From assembly GCF_003019815.1 (NCBI RefSeq), contig NZ_CP027773.1, positions 4,614,501 through 4,678,500 of the forward strand: 64,000 nt of DNA. Direction: 5' to 3'. Source of the DNA: Variovorax sp. PMC12 (lineage in GTDB: Bacteria; Pseudomonadota; Gammaproteobacteria; Burkholderiales; Burkholderiaceae_C). How positions within the stretch are numbered: the stretch's first letter is position 1; each line of letters opens with the position of its first letter. A program made the translations under genes and the position numbers. The notes beneath the pieces were generated by a model. That model searched no databases. It worked only from the letters and a program-made list of their open reading frames with translations, and was not told the DNA's origin. This document shows, in pieces, positions 63,101 through 64,000 of this stretch.

Positions 63101-63667
63101 ATGGATGACATCGTCAAACAGGCACTCGCCAAATGGCCCAACGTGCCGCACTGCTACGGCTGGCTCGGTCTGGACGCGCGCGGCAACTGGTACATGCGCG
63201 ACGACCGCACGCAGGCCGAAGGCCCCTTTCCAGCAGCGAAGGGATCGATGCTCAGGCACGACAAGCTGATCGAGTTCATTCACCGCAACTACGAGCACGA
63301 CGACGAAGGCCAGTGGTTCTTCCAGAACGGGCCGCAGCGCGTGTACGTGGAACTGGAGGCGGCGCCCCTGGTGTGGCGCGTGGCCGAGCAGGGCGACGGC
63401 TTCACCGTCACCGCGCACAACGGGCAGCCCGCCGAGGTGACCGGCTGCCTGCTCGACGAGGATGGCAGGCTCTACCTGTCGTGTTCGGCCGGGCTGGGGC
63501 TGGTGCACACGCAGGACGTCGGCATTGCGGCGGAGGCCATCGAACGCGGGCTCTGGACGCCGGAGGAAGTGCGTGCCGCACAACTGCCCGGCCGCTTCGG
63601 GCACGTGCTGAGCCCGGCGCAACACCACGCCGAAGCCGCTGCTGCAGCAGAGGCCACCCGCCCATGA
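63101..63667 (+). CDS. Conserved hypothetical protein (DUF2946-like by recall)
   Basis: 188-aa soluble, acidic protein. 'MDDIVKQALAKWPNVPHCYG' and 'WLGLDARGNWYMRDDRTQAE' start a family that I recall being annotated DUF2946 in Comamonadaceae; the name is unsure. The middle is predicted to be beta-rich ('EGQWFFQNGPQRVYVELEAA'), and the Ala/Glu-rich last fifteen residues look disordered. It ends just before a bidirectional terminator. Role unknown. Confidence 0.8.
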   Translation: MDDIVKQALAKWPNVPHCYGWLGLDARGNWYMRDDRTQAEGPFPAAKGSMLRHDKLIEFIHRNYEHDDEGQWFFQNGPQRVYVELEAAPLVWRVAEQGDGFTVTAHNGQPAEVTGCLLDEDGRLYLSCSAGLGLVHTQDVGIAAEAIERGLWTPEEVRAAQLPGRFGHVLSPAQHHAEAAAAAEATRP

Positions 63668-63670
63668 AAA

Positions 63671-63698
63671 AAGCCGGCGCTGGGCCGGCTTCGTTTTT
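63671..63698. terminator. Bidirectional rho-independent terminator
   Basis: Stem AAGCCGGC/GCCGGCTT (8 bp) around GCTGG, with CGTTTTT on the right and an A-run on the left, so it can end transcription from both the DUF2946-like gene and the convergent cytochrome gene. Confidence 0.88.
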
Positions 63699-63715
63699 GA
63701 GACTAGGGTAAACGC

Positions 63716-64000
63716 CTAGTTGGCAGCGGGGGCGCCTGCCGCGGGAGCAGGGGCTGCTGCCGCCGCAGGGGCCGCGGGTGCGGCCGCAGCGCCGGCTGCA
63801 GCAGCTGCGGGAGCCGCTCCAGCAGCGCCTTCGGCAGCGGGTGCATCGGCGGAGGCGGCCGGAGCCGGGCGATCCGGCACCGGGAACTTGGCGCCGCCGG
63901 CGTTGGCCATGTAGACCACGGCACGGCCCACTTCGAGGTCCTCGAAGTCGCCGCCGCCCTGGGCAGGCATGGCGCCCTTGCCCTTCAGGGCGTGTTCGAG
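63716..64000 (-). CDS. Cytochrome c5-like protein, C-terminal part, with Ala/Pro-rich tail
   Basis: The frame is open at the right edge, so the N-terminus and the CxxCH heme site are outside the window. The visible part is the end of a small c-type cytochrome: 'KGKGAMPAQGGGDFEDLEVG' with the axial Met and 'RAVVYMANAGGAKF', which matches cytochrome c5 family proteins. A tail of about 55 residues made of Ala and Pro with few other residues follows. Probably a periplasmic electron carrier. The tail is unusual in length. Confidence 0.82.
   Translation of the reverse strand, partial: LEHALKGKGAMPAQGGGDFEDLEVGRAVVYMANAGGAKFPVPDRPAPAASADAPAAEGAAGAAPAAAAAGAAAAPAAPAAAAAPAPAAGAPAAN

Overview
The window is high-GC, gene-dense proteobacterial chromosome. 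The gene families, the order of the F1Fo ATP synthase operon, the lipB-lipA arrangement and the GC-rich intergenic hairpins all point to a betaproteobacterium of the Comamonadaceae, most likely Variovorax. That placement is by recall, not by a search. I see no rRNA, tRNA, CRISPR array, prophage or insertion sequence.

Layout. 1-13.7 kb: an OmpR-type two-component pair cut by the left edge, an NADP-dependent oxidoreductase, an EamA exporter with an AraC regulator, two proteins built from the same duplicated domain flanking an anion permease and an MFS transporter, a sigma-54 two-component pair, and an acyl-CoA synthetase. 13.8-18.8 kb: two small stress or unknown proteins, then a five-gene leftward run (D-amino-acid aminotransferase, DUF493, MBL-fold lipoprotein, lipB, lipA). 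18.9-26.7 kb: atpI-B-E-F-H-A-G-D-C with an unexpected small lipoprotein gene between atpG and atpD and a strong terminator. 26.7-32.8 kb: a ROK regulator leading a ribose-type ABC importer and a Gfo/Idh dehydrogenase. 32.8-43.9 kb: a PAP2 enzyme, a DUF3617 protein, the ligase-associated DNA repair set (exonuclease, ATP-dependent ligase, Lhr-like helicase, PdeM phosphoesterase) with trxC among them, a LemA/TPM membrane operon and a Rossmann-like protein.

43.9-61.5 kb is the most interesting part. It holds a 13-gene leftward run made of two complete ABC importers (polyamine-type and BMP/nucleoside-type), a cysteine hydrolase, a VOC protein and two isopenicillin-N-synthase-like Fe(II)/2-oxoglutarate dioxygenases. 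Next to it lie rutR and a complete rutABCDEF pyrimidine-degradation operon. Both the distal dioxygenase gene and rutA are preceded by near-consensus sigma-54 -24/-12 elements, and both carry a near-perfect RutR-type palindrome. This suggests one nitrogen-limitation and pyrimidine-responsive regulon that couples nucleobase uptake, oxidation and ring opening. rutG, the usual permease, is not in the window, so the ABC importers may take its place.

61.5-64 kb: an NTF2-like protein, a YheT-type hydrolase, a conserved hypothetical protein, and the C-terminal end of a c-type cytochrome with an Ala/Pro-rich tail that is cut by the right edge.
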